A stretch of 24,177 nt of DNA from Pseudomonadota bacterium (GTDB lineage Bacteria > Pseudomonadota > Alphaproteobacteria > Rhizobiales > Devosiaceae). Below, one piece after another: positions 1 through 7,861 of this stretch (position 1 is its first letter; every line of letters begins with the position of its first letter). The notes beneath the pieces are model-generated. The model did no database searches and had not been told where the DNA came from. It saw nothing but the letters and a program-made list of their open reading frames with translations. A program made the translations under genes and the position numbers. The stretch covers positions 1 through 24,177 of the forward strand of contig JAEYTN010000610.1 in assembly GCA_023433985.1 (NCBI GenBank). The letters run 5' to 3'.

Positions 1-2
1 CC

Positions 3-581
3 TATGTGGGGCCGGGCATGTTGGAACAGGCGGAGCTCGGCATCATCGATTTCGACCCCACCGTGCCCGACAGCCTGCACGTCACGGGCCAGGCAGCCTT
101 CGTCGTTCCCGCCTATGCCGGCATGCACCTGGGGATCGATGCGGGCATCAGCGCCGGCGCCGGCATCGTCAGCGTCACCGGCGGCATGAATGTCGGCGCG
201 GACCTCGGGATCGAGGCGCGCGCGGCCGCCGAGGCGATCTTCGACTGGACACCCAATACCGGCCTCAACCTCAACGCGACGCTCTCGGCCAGCATGCAGC
301 CCAAGCTCAAGTTCTCCGTCGGGGCATTCGTCAAGGCCGACGTGTCGCTGCTGATCACCGACTTCACCATCTACCGAAAGGACTGGAAGCTCGCGGAGTT
401 CGAGTACGGCCCGGCGCTACAGGTCGGCATCAGCGTGCCGCTCGGCTACTCGTCGCAGCGCGGGCTCGATTTCGACTTCAACAAGATCGAGTTCCAGCTG
501 CCCTCGATCGGCGCCCGCGACCTGATCACCGGCCTGCTCGACAGCCAGGGCAGCGAGCAGGTGAGCGACCCCGACGACTAA
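3..581 (+). CDS. C-terminal part of a large beta-rich protein, possibly eCIS-associated (5' end outside window)
   Basis: The frame is open from the first complete codon, so the true start lies upstream; a GTG at 6 has no ribosome binding site and is probably internal. About 192 residues are visible. They alternate Gly/Ala-rich beta stretches (for example AGISAGAGIVSVTGG) and contain no signal peptide or transmembrane segment. The end has the pattern YRKDWKLAEFEYG, then a hydrophobic G-x-x-VPLGY strand, then FDFNKIEFQLPSI and an acidic tail. From memory of the family, similar tails (aromatic-Lys-x-Trp-x-Leu, then a P-x-x-Y strand, then a D-I-x-F-x-x-P-x-I segment) close large DUF4157-type proteins found near extracellular contractile injection systems. 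That assignment is an inference. It ends at TAA and converges on the SARP-type regulator 15 bp away. Confidence 0.6.
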   Translation, partial: YVGPGMLEQAELGIIDFDPTVPDSLHVTGQAAFVVPAYAGMHLGIDAGISAGAGIVSVTGGMNVGADLGIEARAAAEAIFDWTPNTGLNLNATLSASMQPKLKFSVGAFVKADVSLLITDFTIYRKDWKLAEFEYGPALQVGISVPLGYSSQRGLDFDFNKIEFQLPSIGARDLITGLLDSQGSEQVSDPDD

Positions 582-596
582 CCCGGGGCGCGCTCC

Positions 597-1475
597 TCAG
601 TTGCGCCGCCGCAACCCGTCCAGGGTGCTGGTCGCCTCGCGCAGGCAGCTGAGGGCGTAGGCCAGCTGGTCGTCGCGGTCGCGCCCGTCGGGGCGTTTCG
701 CCGCCACCGCGAAGACCGTGCCGCTGCTCGCCGGGGCGCGCACTTCGCCCACCGCCCGGCGATAGGCGTCGACCGTCTCGGGCGCCGGCGACAACCCGAG
801 TTCCTCGCGCAGCATCCGCGCGCATTCGTTGAACTGGCGCGCGGCGATGGCCCGCTCGCCCATCGCTCCCAGCGCCACGATGATGGCCCGGTGCACGTGT
901 TCCACGAACGGCTCCTCGGCCAGCAGGCGGTGGCCGACGCGAACCACGTCCTGGTGCCGCTGCGCTTCGGAATAGGTGGTGACGAGGCGCTCGAGCATGC
1001 TCACGACGGCGGAACGGAAGGCTTCGCGCGCCACGAGGCACCAATCCTCGTCGACCCCGTCGAGGAAGCCCCCCGAATGGAGGGCGCAGGCCGTTTCGAG
1101 CAGTTCCAGTGCTTCGCCGTCGAGCACATCGGTCGCGACCCGCGGGTCCGCCGCGAGGTGCCTGAAGGCAGACACATCGCTTTCGACGCTGCCCGGGGCG
1201 AGTGCCAGGCGGTCCCCCAGGGAGTGCAGCAGCCTCGTATCGCCCGCGGGCTGCAGCGCGGTCTTGAGCCGCCACAGGGTCGTCGCTAGCGCGGCACGCG
1301 CCCTCGCCTCGTCGAAGTCGCCCCATAGTTCGCCCGCCAGCCGGGAGCGGCCGACCGGCCGATCCGAGTGGGCCGCGAGGTAGCCGATCACGCTCCACGC
1401 CTTGCGCGTGGTGATTTCGACCACCACCCCGTCGAGGGTTATTCTCGGCGTGCCGAAAAGCTGCAAGCGGATCAT
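597..1475 (-). CDS. SARP/AfsR-like transcriptional regulator with BTAD domain
   Basis: This 292-residue protein has the two-part layout of a Streptomyces-antibiotic-regulatory-protein type activator. Residues 1-95 are a winged-helix DNA-binding domain of the OmpR/PhoB fold: it opens MIRLQLFGTPRITLDG, then has the RKAWSVIGYLA helix and the RSRLAGELWGD recognition region. Residues from about 100 to 245 are a bacterial transcriptional activator (BTAD) TPR-like helical domain, with FLDGVDEDWCLVAREAF and the terminal HVHRAIIVALGAMGE and ELGLSPAPETVDAYRRA repeats. No NB-ARC ATPase follows, so it is a short stand-alone type. The ATG at 1475 was chosen because the DNA-binding fold begins immediately; an upstream start at 1508 adds 11 unconvincing residues. 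It probably activates an adjacent locus, perhaps the truncated gene it converges with, or itself. Confidence 0.8.
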   Translation of the reverse strand: MIRLQLFGTPRITLDGVVVEITTRKAWSVIGYLAAHSDRPVGRSRLAGELWGDFDEARARAALATTLWRLKTALQPAGDTRLLHSLGDRLALAPGSVESDVSAFRHLAADPRVATDVLDGEALELLETACALHSGGFLDGVDEDWCLVAREAFRSAVVSMLERLVTTYSEAQRHQDVVRVGHRLLAEEPFVEHVHRAIIVALGAMGERAIAARQFNECARMLREELGLSPAPETVDAYRRAVGEVRAPASSGTVFAVAAKRPDGRDRDDQLAYALSCLREATSTLDGLRRRN

Positions 1476-1994
1476 GGCCCACCTCGTCGTCGATCCCCCG
1501 CCCGCCAACTTGGGAAAGGAGAGTCAAAACACGCTCCCCGCCGGGCGATAACCGGCGGTGCCGCAACGAGCACTCGGGGTCAATTCCGCAAATTTACACG
1601 TCGGTGCCGACGCGTATTGCCGCCGCTCTACTCTGCATCCTGCCTCGTTCCGCAGAGACCTCGACTGTCATCGTAAGGTTGTGTGCAAATCTTGTTGCAC
1701 GACGAGGCATCTAAAAACCGCGCCTGTCAGTGCAGATTGCCATTGAGCGTAATCATGAATTGGAAATCAAGGCCAAATTGAGAACAAGTTTTGGCATAAC
1801 CCGACTGTTTTGCTGCCTCGACCCGGCACCCCAGTGCCGCCGCGCCGCCCACATTCTGCGCCCTGGCGACCGGCTCCGCCGCCCGGCGCGCCGCTTCGAC
1901 ATGGCAGTGAAATTTCGTCGGGAACCAATCTCCCGCTGGATCATTTCGGCCGATTGATTGGATGGCCCGGGGTAGCGGCCATCGGGGGCATTGT
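1476..1994. other. Intergenic region of about 520 bp between divergent SARP and hybrid kinase genes
   Basis: No convincing gene was found; short open frames here (for example 1558-1746 and 1730-1957) lack ribosome binding sites and protein-like composition. The stretch is more AT-rich around 1660-1800 than its neighbours, as expected for a divergent promoter region. It contains the dyad at 1683-1700. No sigma70 promoter stood out clearly enough to call. Confidence 0.6.
1683..1700. promoter_or_regulatory. Inverted repeat GTGCAA-N6-TTGCAC, possible operator
   Basis: A perfect 6-bp dyad with a 6-bp centre lies in the AT-richer part of the divergent gap between the SARP regulator and the hybrid kinase. 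The half-site spacing of 12 bp between centres fits binding by a dimeric helix-turn-helix protein. No regulator can be assigned from the sequence. An isolated dyad this short can also occur by chance. Confidence 0.3.
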
Positions 1995-4900
1995 ATGAAG
2001 TTTGAATCTTGGGGGAAGAACGAGCTCTGGCTCAATGGCCTGCTCGCCGTTCTGCTCGTCCTGGTTTTCCTGGTCGACCTGGTGGTGCCGTTGGGCACGG
2101 CGGTATGGGTCATCTACCTGGTGCCGACGGTGCTGGCCTTCATGGCGCCCCGGCCGGCCACGCCGCTGGTGGTCGCGGCGGTGGTGACGGTGCTGATCGC
2201 GATCGGCTTTACCGTCGATCGTCCGGGCATCGATCCGCAGGTCGCGCAGCTCAACCGCACCATGGGCGCGGCGACCGTCTGGGTCCTCGCGCTCACCGGC
2301 ATGCTGTTCGTCCGCAACCGGCTGCGATTGCAGCAGCAGGAATGGCTGCAGACCGGCGAGGTCGAGTTGGCGCGAAACCTGTCGGGCGAAATCTCCATCG
2401 ACGAGCTCGGCCAGCAGGTAACGCGCTTCCTCTCCACCTACATGGGCGCGCGGGCGGCAGCGTTCTTTACCCGCGAAGGCGAGCGGTTCGTTCGCATCGG
2501 CAGCTACGGCGTGCCCGCCGACGCCGCAGTGCCGGCCGAGCTTCGCGTTGGCGACGGCATGCTCAGCCAGGTCATCGCGCAGCGCCGCCAGATCGCGATC
2601 GCCGACGTGCCCGCCGACCATCTTGTCTATGGCTCCACCCTCAGCCGGGGAGTACCCAGCCGGCTGCTGCTGGCCCCCACATTCGACGATGCGACCGTGA
2701 ACGGCGCCATCGAGCTCGGCTTCGCCGGCTCCCCGCCTCCCGCCGCCGAAGCGCTGCTCGACCGCATGGCGGGCGCCATCGGCATCGCCGTCCGCTCCGT
2801 GCAATACCGCACGCGGCTCGCCGAACTGCTGGAGGAAACCCAGCGGCAGGCCGAGGAGCTGCGCGCCCATACCGAGGAGCTGAGCACCGCCAACGAGGAA
2901 CTGGAGGAGCAGCGGCGGGCGCTGATGGATTCGCAGAAGCGGCTCGAGCTGCAACAGGCGGAACTCGAACAGACCAACACCCAGCTCGAGGAACAGACGC
3001 AGTTGCTCGAGACCCAGCGCGACGATCTCGCCAAGACGCAGACCGTGCTGCGCGACCAAGCGCGGGAGCTCGAGTCCGCCAGCCGGTACAAGTCCGAGTT
3101 CGTCGCCAACATGTCGCACGAGCTGCGGACGCCGCTCAACGCTCTGCTGATCATGGCGCGGCTCCTGGCCGACAACCGCACCGGCAACCTCACCGACGAG
3201 CAGGTGAGCTTCGCCCAGACGATCGAGAGTTCCGGCAACGACCTGCTCGCGCTCATCAACGACATCCTCGACATCTCGAAGATCGAGGCCGGCAAGCTCG
3301 ACCTGCAGCCCGAGACCGTGCGGGTGGGCGAGGTCGCCGAAAAGCTCGCCGCCTCCTTCTCGCACCTCGCGGGCAAGAAGGGGCTCAAGTTCGAAGTCGA
3401 CATCCAACCCGCCGCGGAGGCGGCGCTCGAAACCGACTCCCAGCGGCTCGAGCAGGTACTGAAGAACTTCCTTTCCAACGCCATCAAGTTCACCGAACGC
3501 GGGTCGGTCACGTTCCGGGTCTCGCCGGCGGGCGATGACGGCATCGCCTTTTCCGTCGAGGACACCGGCATCGGCATCCCCGAGGAGCAGCAGGACGTCA
3601 TCTTCGAGGCGTTCCGCCAGGCCGACGGGACCATCAATCGCAGGTATGGCGGCACCGGTCTGGGCCTCTCCATCTCGCGTCAGCTGGCTCACATGCTGGG
3701 CGGCCGGATCGAGGTGGCGAGCGCCAAGGGCGAGGGCAGCACCTTCACCCTGGTCCTGCCGCTCAGCTTCACGCCCGCCGCGGGCGCAGAGCCCTCGAGC
3801 CCGCCTCCCACCCGCCCTGCCGCTCCCGTCATCGACAGGCGCGCGCCGGGCAGTGCGAGCGCCGAGCCGCTGCGCACCCCGCCGCAACTGGCCGACGACC
3901 GCGAGAGCCTCGCGGCGGGCGACCGCGTGATCCTCGTGGTCGAGGACGACCTCGCCTTCGCGCGCATCCTGCTCGACCTCAGCCGCGAGCTCGGCTTCAA
4001 GTGCATCCTGACCCACACTGCCGATGATGGCGTCGTGGCGGCGCGGCAGTACCTGCCGCAGGCCATCTTGCTCGACATGGGCCTGCCCGACCATTCCGGG
4101 CTCTCAGTGCTCGACCGGCTGAAGCGCGACCTCCGCACCCGCCACATCCCGGTGCACGTCGCCTCGGTGGACGACTACTCGCAGGTCGCGAAATCCTATG
4201 GCGCCATCAGCTACATGCTGAAGCCGGTGAAGCGCGAGAAGCTGGTCTCGGCGCTGGAACAGCTCGAAACGCGGCTGTCTCAGAACGTCCGCCGGTTGCT
4301 GATCGTCGAGGACGACCCGGCGCAGCTCCAGGGCCTGCAGCACCTGCTCAAGGCCAAGGACGTCGAGACCGTCGGCGTCAGCACGGCCGCGGATTGCCTC
4401 ACCCGGCTCCGCTCCGAGACCTTCGACTGCATGGTGCTCGACATGACCCTGCCCGACGCCTCGGGCTTCGACGTGCTCGAACAGCTCGATGCCGATCACT
4501 CGTTCTCGTTCCCCCCGGTGATCGTCTACACCGCCCGCGAGCTCTCCGACGACGAGGAGCTGCGGCTCCGCAAGTACTCGCGCTCGATCATCATCAAGGG
4601 AGCCAAGTCGCCCGAGCGGCTGATCGACGAGGTGACGCTGTTCCTGCACCAGGTGGTCTCCGACCTGCCCGAAACGCAGCAGCGCATGCTCGCTACCTCG
4701 CTCAACCGCGACGCCCTGCTCGAAGGCCGCAAGATCCTCGTCGTCGAGGACGACGTCCGCAACGTCTTCGCCGTCACCAGCATCTTCGAGCCGCATGGCG
4801 CCGAAGTGCAGATCGCCCGCAACGGCCGCGAGGCGCTGCAGGCGCTCGACGACATGGCGGCGGGCAGCACCCGGCCGGCCGACCTCGTGCTGATGGACGT

Positions 4901-5108
4901 GATGATGCCCGAGATGGACGGCCTGACCGCCACCCGCGAAATCCGGCAGCGCGCGCAGTGGAAGTCGCTGCCGATCATCATGCTTACCGCCAAGGCCATG
5001 GCCGACGACCAGGAGCAGTGCCTCGCCGCCGGCGCCAACGACTACCTGGCGAAGCCCCTCGACGTGGACAAGCTGCTGTCGCTCACCCGGGTGTGGATGC
5101 CGCGATGA
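1995..5108 (+). CDS. Membrane-bound hybrid sensor histidine kinase with GAF domain and three receiver domains
   Basis: The 1037-residue protein starts with about four transmembrane helices (near 13-33, 36-51, 57-73 and 94-107). A GAF-like domain (about 125-270) and a long Gln/Glu-rich coiled coil (about 275-365) follow. The HisKA domain has H375 in MSHELRTPLN. The HATPase domain has NFLSNAIKFT, DTGIGIP and GGTGLGLSI. Three receivers follow in tandem, with predicted phospho-acceptor aspartates D694 (LLDMGLPD), D816 (VLDMTLPD) and D968 (LMDVMMPEMDG). The third keeps the full T/K set (MLTAKA, YLAKPLD). This is the architecture of a multistep phosphorelay kinase. ATG 1995 was preferred over ATG 1962 because GGGGGC lies just upstream and the membrane region follows promptly. 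The stop overlaps the next start as ATGA, so the two are translationally coupled. The signal sensed is unknown. Confidence 0.9.
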   Translation: MKFESWGKNELWLNGLLAVLLVLVFLVDLVVPLGTAVWVIYLVPTVLAFMAPRPATPLVVAAVVTVLIAIGFTVDRPGIDPQVAQLNRTMGAATVWVLALTGMLFVRNRLRLQQQEWLQTGEVELARNLSGEISIDELGQQVTRFLSTYMGARAAAFFTREGERFVRIGSYGVPADAAVPAELRVGDGMLSQVIAQRRQIAIADVPADHLVYGSTLSRGVPSRLLLAPTFDDATVNGAIELGFAGSPPPAAEALLDRMAGAIGIAVRSVQYRTRLAELLEETQRQAEELRAHTEELSTANEELEEQRRALMDSQKRLELQQAELEQTNTQLEEQTQLLETQRDDLAKTQTVLRDQARELESASRYKSEFVANMSHELRTPLNALLIMARLLADNRTGNLTDEQVSFAQTIESSGNDLLALINDILDISKIEAGKLDLQPETVRVGEVAEKLAASFSHLAGKKGLKFEVDIQPAAEAALETDSQRLEQVLKNFLSNAIKFTERGSVTFRVSPAGDDGIAFSVEDTGIGIPEEQQDVIFEAFRQADGTINRRYGGTGLGLSISRQLAHMLGGRIEVASAKGEGSTFTLVLPLSFTPAAGAEPSSPPPTRPAAPVIDRRAPGSASAEPLRTPPQLADDRESLAAGDRVILVVEDDLAFARILLDLSRELGFKCILTHTADDGVVAARQYLPQAILLDMGLPDHSGLSVLDRLKRDLRTRHIPVHVASVDDYSQVAKSYGAISYMLKPVKREKLVSALEQLETRLSQNVRRLLIVEDDPAQLQGLQHLLKAKDVETVGVSTAADCLTRLRSETFDCMVLDMTLPDASGFDVLEQLDADHSFSFPPVIVYTARELSDDEELRLRKYSRSIIIKGAKSPERLIDEVTLFLHQVVSDLPETQQRMLATSLNRDALLEGRKILVVEDDVRNVFAVTSIFEPHGAEVQIARNGREALQALDDMAAGSTRPADLVLMDVMMPEMDGLTATREIRQRAQWKSLPIIMLTAKAMADDQEQCLAAGANDYLAKPLDVDKLLSLTRVWMPR

Positions 5109-5980
5109 CGGAGCAGCTGCCCGAAACACCGGTCGCCCGTATCGAGCTCGACCTGCTGCTCGAGGCGATCCATCGCCGCTACCACTACGATTTCCGCGGC
5201 TATTCCCGCGCCTCGCTCCGCCGTCGCGCCGACCTCGCGAGGCAGAAGTTCGGCTGTCGTTCGCTATCGGCCCTGCAGGACAAGATCCTGCACGAGGCGG
5301 AGCTGTTTCCCGCGCTTATCGACTGCATGACCGTGCAGGTGAGCGAGATGTTCCGCGATCCGCTCTACTTCCGGGCGCTGCGCGAGCAGGTGATCCCGCA
5401 CCTGCGCACCTTCCCCTCGCTGAAGGTGTGGGTGGCCGGGTGCAGCCATGGCGAGGAGCTCTACTCGCTCGCCATCCTGTTCCGCGAGGAAGGGCTCGAG
5501 GCGCGCACCATGTTCTACGCCACCGAGATCAACCCGGCGGCGCTCGCGCGGGCAAAGGCGGGCATCTACGAGCTCGACCGCATCCCGCTCTTCACCGAGA
5601 ACCACCAGCGCTCGGGCGGCCGTTCCTCGCTGTCGGAGTACTACACCGCCGGCTACGGCGCGGCGGTGTTCGACAAGTCGCTGCGCGAACGCACGGTGTT
5701 TGCCGAACACAGCCTTGCGTCCGACGAGGTCTTCTCGGAGGTTCATCTCATCTCGTGCCGCAACGTGCTGATCTATTTCGACACCGAGCTGCAGAACCGG
5801 GCCGTCGGGCTATTCAAGGATTCGCTGGCACGTGGCGGCTTCCTCGGCCTCGGCGCCAGCGAAAGCCTGCGGTTCATCGAGCACAGCAACGAGTTCGCGT
5901 CCTTCGACGAGAAGCAGCGCATCTATCGGCGCCAACCCATGCGCGCGACCAGTGGAGAGTTCGGCCGTGTCATCGCCTGA
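5105..5980 (+). CDS. CheR-family S-adenosylmethionine-dependent methyltransferase
   Basis: The 291-residue protein has the two-domain CheR layout. A helical N-terminal domain (about 10-85) has RRYHYDFRGYSRASLRRR and the conserved MTVQVSEMFRDP. The Rossmann-type methyltransferase domain has the SAM-binding loop GCSHGEE at 112-118 (His in place of the usual Thr/Ser), the ATEIN acidic residue after strand 2, and the CRNVLIYFD motif around N220. Classical CheR methylates glutamates of chemoreceptors, but no receptor, CheA, CheW or CheB is visible here. Its substrate may instead be a signalling partner in this operon; this is an inference. The ATG overlaps the upstream kinase stop by 4 bases, and the 3' end overlaps the next gene by 14 bases. 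An open frame extending upstream to 4394 is a shadow of the kinase gene. Confidence 0.88.
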   Translation: MTEQLPETPVARIELDLLLEAIHRRYHYDFRGYSRASLRRRADLARQKFGCRSLSALQDKILHEAELFPALIDCMTVQVSEMFRDPLYFRALREQVIPHLRTFPSLKVWVAGCSHGEELYSLAILFREEGLEARTMFYATEINPAALARAKAGIYELDRIPLFTENHQRSGGRSSLSEYYTAGYGAAVFDKSLRERTVFAEHSLASDEVFSEVHLISCRNVLIYFDTELQNRAVGLFKDSLARGGFLGLGASESLRFIEHSNEFASFDEKQRIYRRQPMRATSGEFGRVIA

Positions 5981-7847
5981 TCCGGTGAAGTTCCTCATCG
6001 TCGACGACCTGCCCGAGAACATCCGCGCCCTTGAAGCGCTGCTCCGGCAGGACGGGCTGCAGATCGACAGCGCCACCTCCGGCAACGAGGCCCTGGAACT
6101 GCTGCTGCGCCACGACTACGCGCTGGCGCTGCTCGACGTGCAGATGCCTGACATGAACGGCTTCGAGCTCGCCGAGCTGATGCGCGGCACCGAGCGCACC
6201 CGTCACGTTCCCATCATCTTCCTCACCGCCGCCGCGGCCGACGAGGGCCGCCGCTTCCGCGGCTACGAGGCGGGAGCGGTTGACTACATCTTCAAGCCCG
6301 TCGACCCGCTGATCGTGCGCTCCAAGGCCAGGGTGTTCCACGAGATCGGCCGGCAGCAGCGCGAGCTCAACCGCCAGCGCGACGAACTGCACGCGACCTC
6401 GCTGAAGCTGGGTGAGGCGCTGCACCGGCTGCAGGCGCACTCGGACAATTCGCCCCTCGCCTTCGTCGAGTTCGACCCGGACCTCAGGATCGTCGGCTGG
6501 TCCAAGGGCGCGGAGCGCACCTTCGGCTGGCCGGCAAAGGAGATGGTCGGCCGGCGGCTCGAGGACCTCGGCTGGCTCCCGCCCGAAGAGACCGCCACCC
6601 TGGTGAGCGTGCTCACCGGATCGCTCGCCGACGAGTCGCACCGGCGCGGCATCGAGATGGTCCGCACCACCCGCAACGACGGCGCCATTCTCGATTGCGA
6701 GTGGTACGGCTCGGTGCTGCGCAACCTCCGGGGCGAGCCGATTTCGCTCAGCGTGCAGATCCTCGATGTCACCGAGCGCCGCCGCGCCGAGGAAACGCAG
6801 AAGCTGCTGATCGGCGAGCTCAACCACAGGGTGAAGAACACGCTCGCCTCCGTCCAGGCCATCGCCACCCAGACGCTCAAGCACACCAAAAATCCCGGCG
6901 AGTTCTCCGAAACCTTCTCGGGCCGCATCCAGTCGCTCGCGCGGGCCCACGGCATGCTGAGCAACACGACCTGGCAGGGCGCGCGGCTCGAGCAGCTGGT
7001 GCTCGACCAGCTGCGCCTCGGCACGCTCGACGAAACCCGCATCGCCATGTCCGGCCCGGATGTCGACCTCCCCCCGGCCTCGGCGCTGCGGCTGGCGCTG
7101 ATCTTCCACGAGCTCAGCACCAATGCCAGCAAGTACGGCGCCATGAGCCGCCACTCCGGCCGCATTGACCTCAACTGGGACGTCGCGGGCGACCGGCTGA
7201 AGATCCGGTGGGAGGAAACCGGCGGCGCCGGCATCAAGGCCCCCCTCCGCCGCGGTTTCGGCACCACGCTCATCGAGCAGAGCATCCGCGCCGAAAGCGG
7301 CCAGGCGGTCGCCACCTACCGCAACGACGGCGTGACCTGGGACATGGACATGGCCCTGACTTCCGCCGAAGGGACGGAGCTGCAGCGCCGGATCGCTTCG
7401 GTGGCCCGCGCAACGGAGCCACCCCCGCCGCAGCCACAGCAGCGCCAGCCCCTCGCCGGCCGCAGCATCCTCGTGATCGAGGACGAGCCGCTGGTCGCGA
7501 TCGAGCTGGTCTCCATGCTGGAAGAGGCCGGCGCGAGCGTCACCGGTCCGGTCGGATCGGTGGCAGAAGCGCTCGCCAGCGTCGCCAGGACCAGGTTCGA
7601 CGCGGCCTTCCTCGACGGCAACCTGCATGGCCACCCGGTCCACGAGGTGGCAAGTGCCCTCACCAAGGCCGCCACGCCGTTTGTGTTCGTCACGGGCTAT
7701 GGCCGCGAAAGCCTGCCCAACGCCTTCGGCCACATCGACATCGTCGGCAAGCCCTTCTCACCCGAGCAGGTCCTCGCCGCCGCGCAGAACCTCGTGGCCG
7801 ACGCGGCCGACGTCACGGTACTGAACACGGCCCGGCGCCGGGGCTGA
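5967..7847 (+). CDS. Soluble REC-PAS-HWE histidine kinase-REC protein
   Basis: This 626-residue cytoplasmic protein has no transmembrane segments. It begins with a receiver domain (about 5-125; FLIVDD, phospho-acceptor D57 in LLDVQMPD, IFKPVD). A short coiled linker and a PAS domain (about 160-275, FVEFDPDLRIVGWSKGAE) follow. The kinase core is of the HWE type: H287 in ELNHRVKNTLASVQA and the diagnostic W-x-E at W415-E417 (RWEETGG). A Pro-rich linker leads to a second receiver (about 495-615, VIEDEP, D550 in FLDGNL, GKPF). HWE kinases are concentrated in Alphaproteobacteria. GTG 5967 was chosen because GGAGAG lies about 8 bases upstream and the receiver begins at once. It probably receives phosphate from the membrane kinase and branches or terminates the relay. 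Confidence 0.88.
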   Translation: MSSPDPVKFLIVDDLPENIRALEALLRQDGLQIDSATSGNEALELLLRHDYALALLDVQMPDMNGFELAELMRGTERTRHVPIIFLTAAAADEGRRFRGYEAGAVDYIFKPVDPLIVRSKARVFHEIGRQQRELNRQRDELHATSLKLGEALHRLQAHSDNSPLAFVEFDPDLRIVGWSKGAERTFGWPAKEMVGRRLEDLGWLPPEETATLVSVLTGSLADESHRRGIEMVRTTRNDGAILDCEWYGSVLRNLRGEPISLSVQILDVTERRRAEETQKLLIGELNHRVKNTLASVQAIATQTLKHTKNPGEFSETFSGRIQSLARAHGMLSNTTWQGARLEQLVLDQLRLGTLDETRIAMSGPDVDLPPASALRLALIFHELSTNASKYGAMSRHSGRIDLNWDVAGDRLKIRWEETGGAGIKAPLRRGFGTTLIEQSIRAESGQAVATYRNDGVTWDMDMALTSAEGTELQRRIASVARATEPPPPQPQQRQPLAGRSILVIEDEPLVAIELVSMLEEAGASVTGPVGSVAEALASVARTRFDAAFLDGNLHGHPVHEVASALTKAATPFVFVTGYGRESLPNAFGHIDIVGKPFSPEQVLAAAQNLVADAADVTVLNTARRRG

Positions 7848-7861
7848 CCGCCCCCGCGGCC

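Noticed and set aside
1925..1961. CCAATC ... GATTGG inverted repeat just before the hybrid kinase start
   Set aside because: Six-base arms separated by 25 bp are compatible with chance, with no further support.
1941..4094. A 717-codon open frame on the minus strand opposite the hybrid kinase gene
   Set aside because: It is an antisense shadow of GC-rich codon bias; the plus-strand product has clear kinase domains and this one has low-complexity Arg/Gly/Glu-rich sequence with no recognisable fold.
4394..5104. A long in-frame extension of the CheR-like gene to the left
   Set aside because: It is a shadow of the third receiver region of the hybrid kinase gene; the CheR fold begins after ATG 5105.
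7840..7854. GGGGC-TGACC-GCCCC hairpin between the convergent HWE kinase and Mur-ligase genes
   Set aside because: Only 5 bp of stem, it overlaps the stop codon and lacks a T run, so it is not strong enough to call a terminator.
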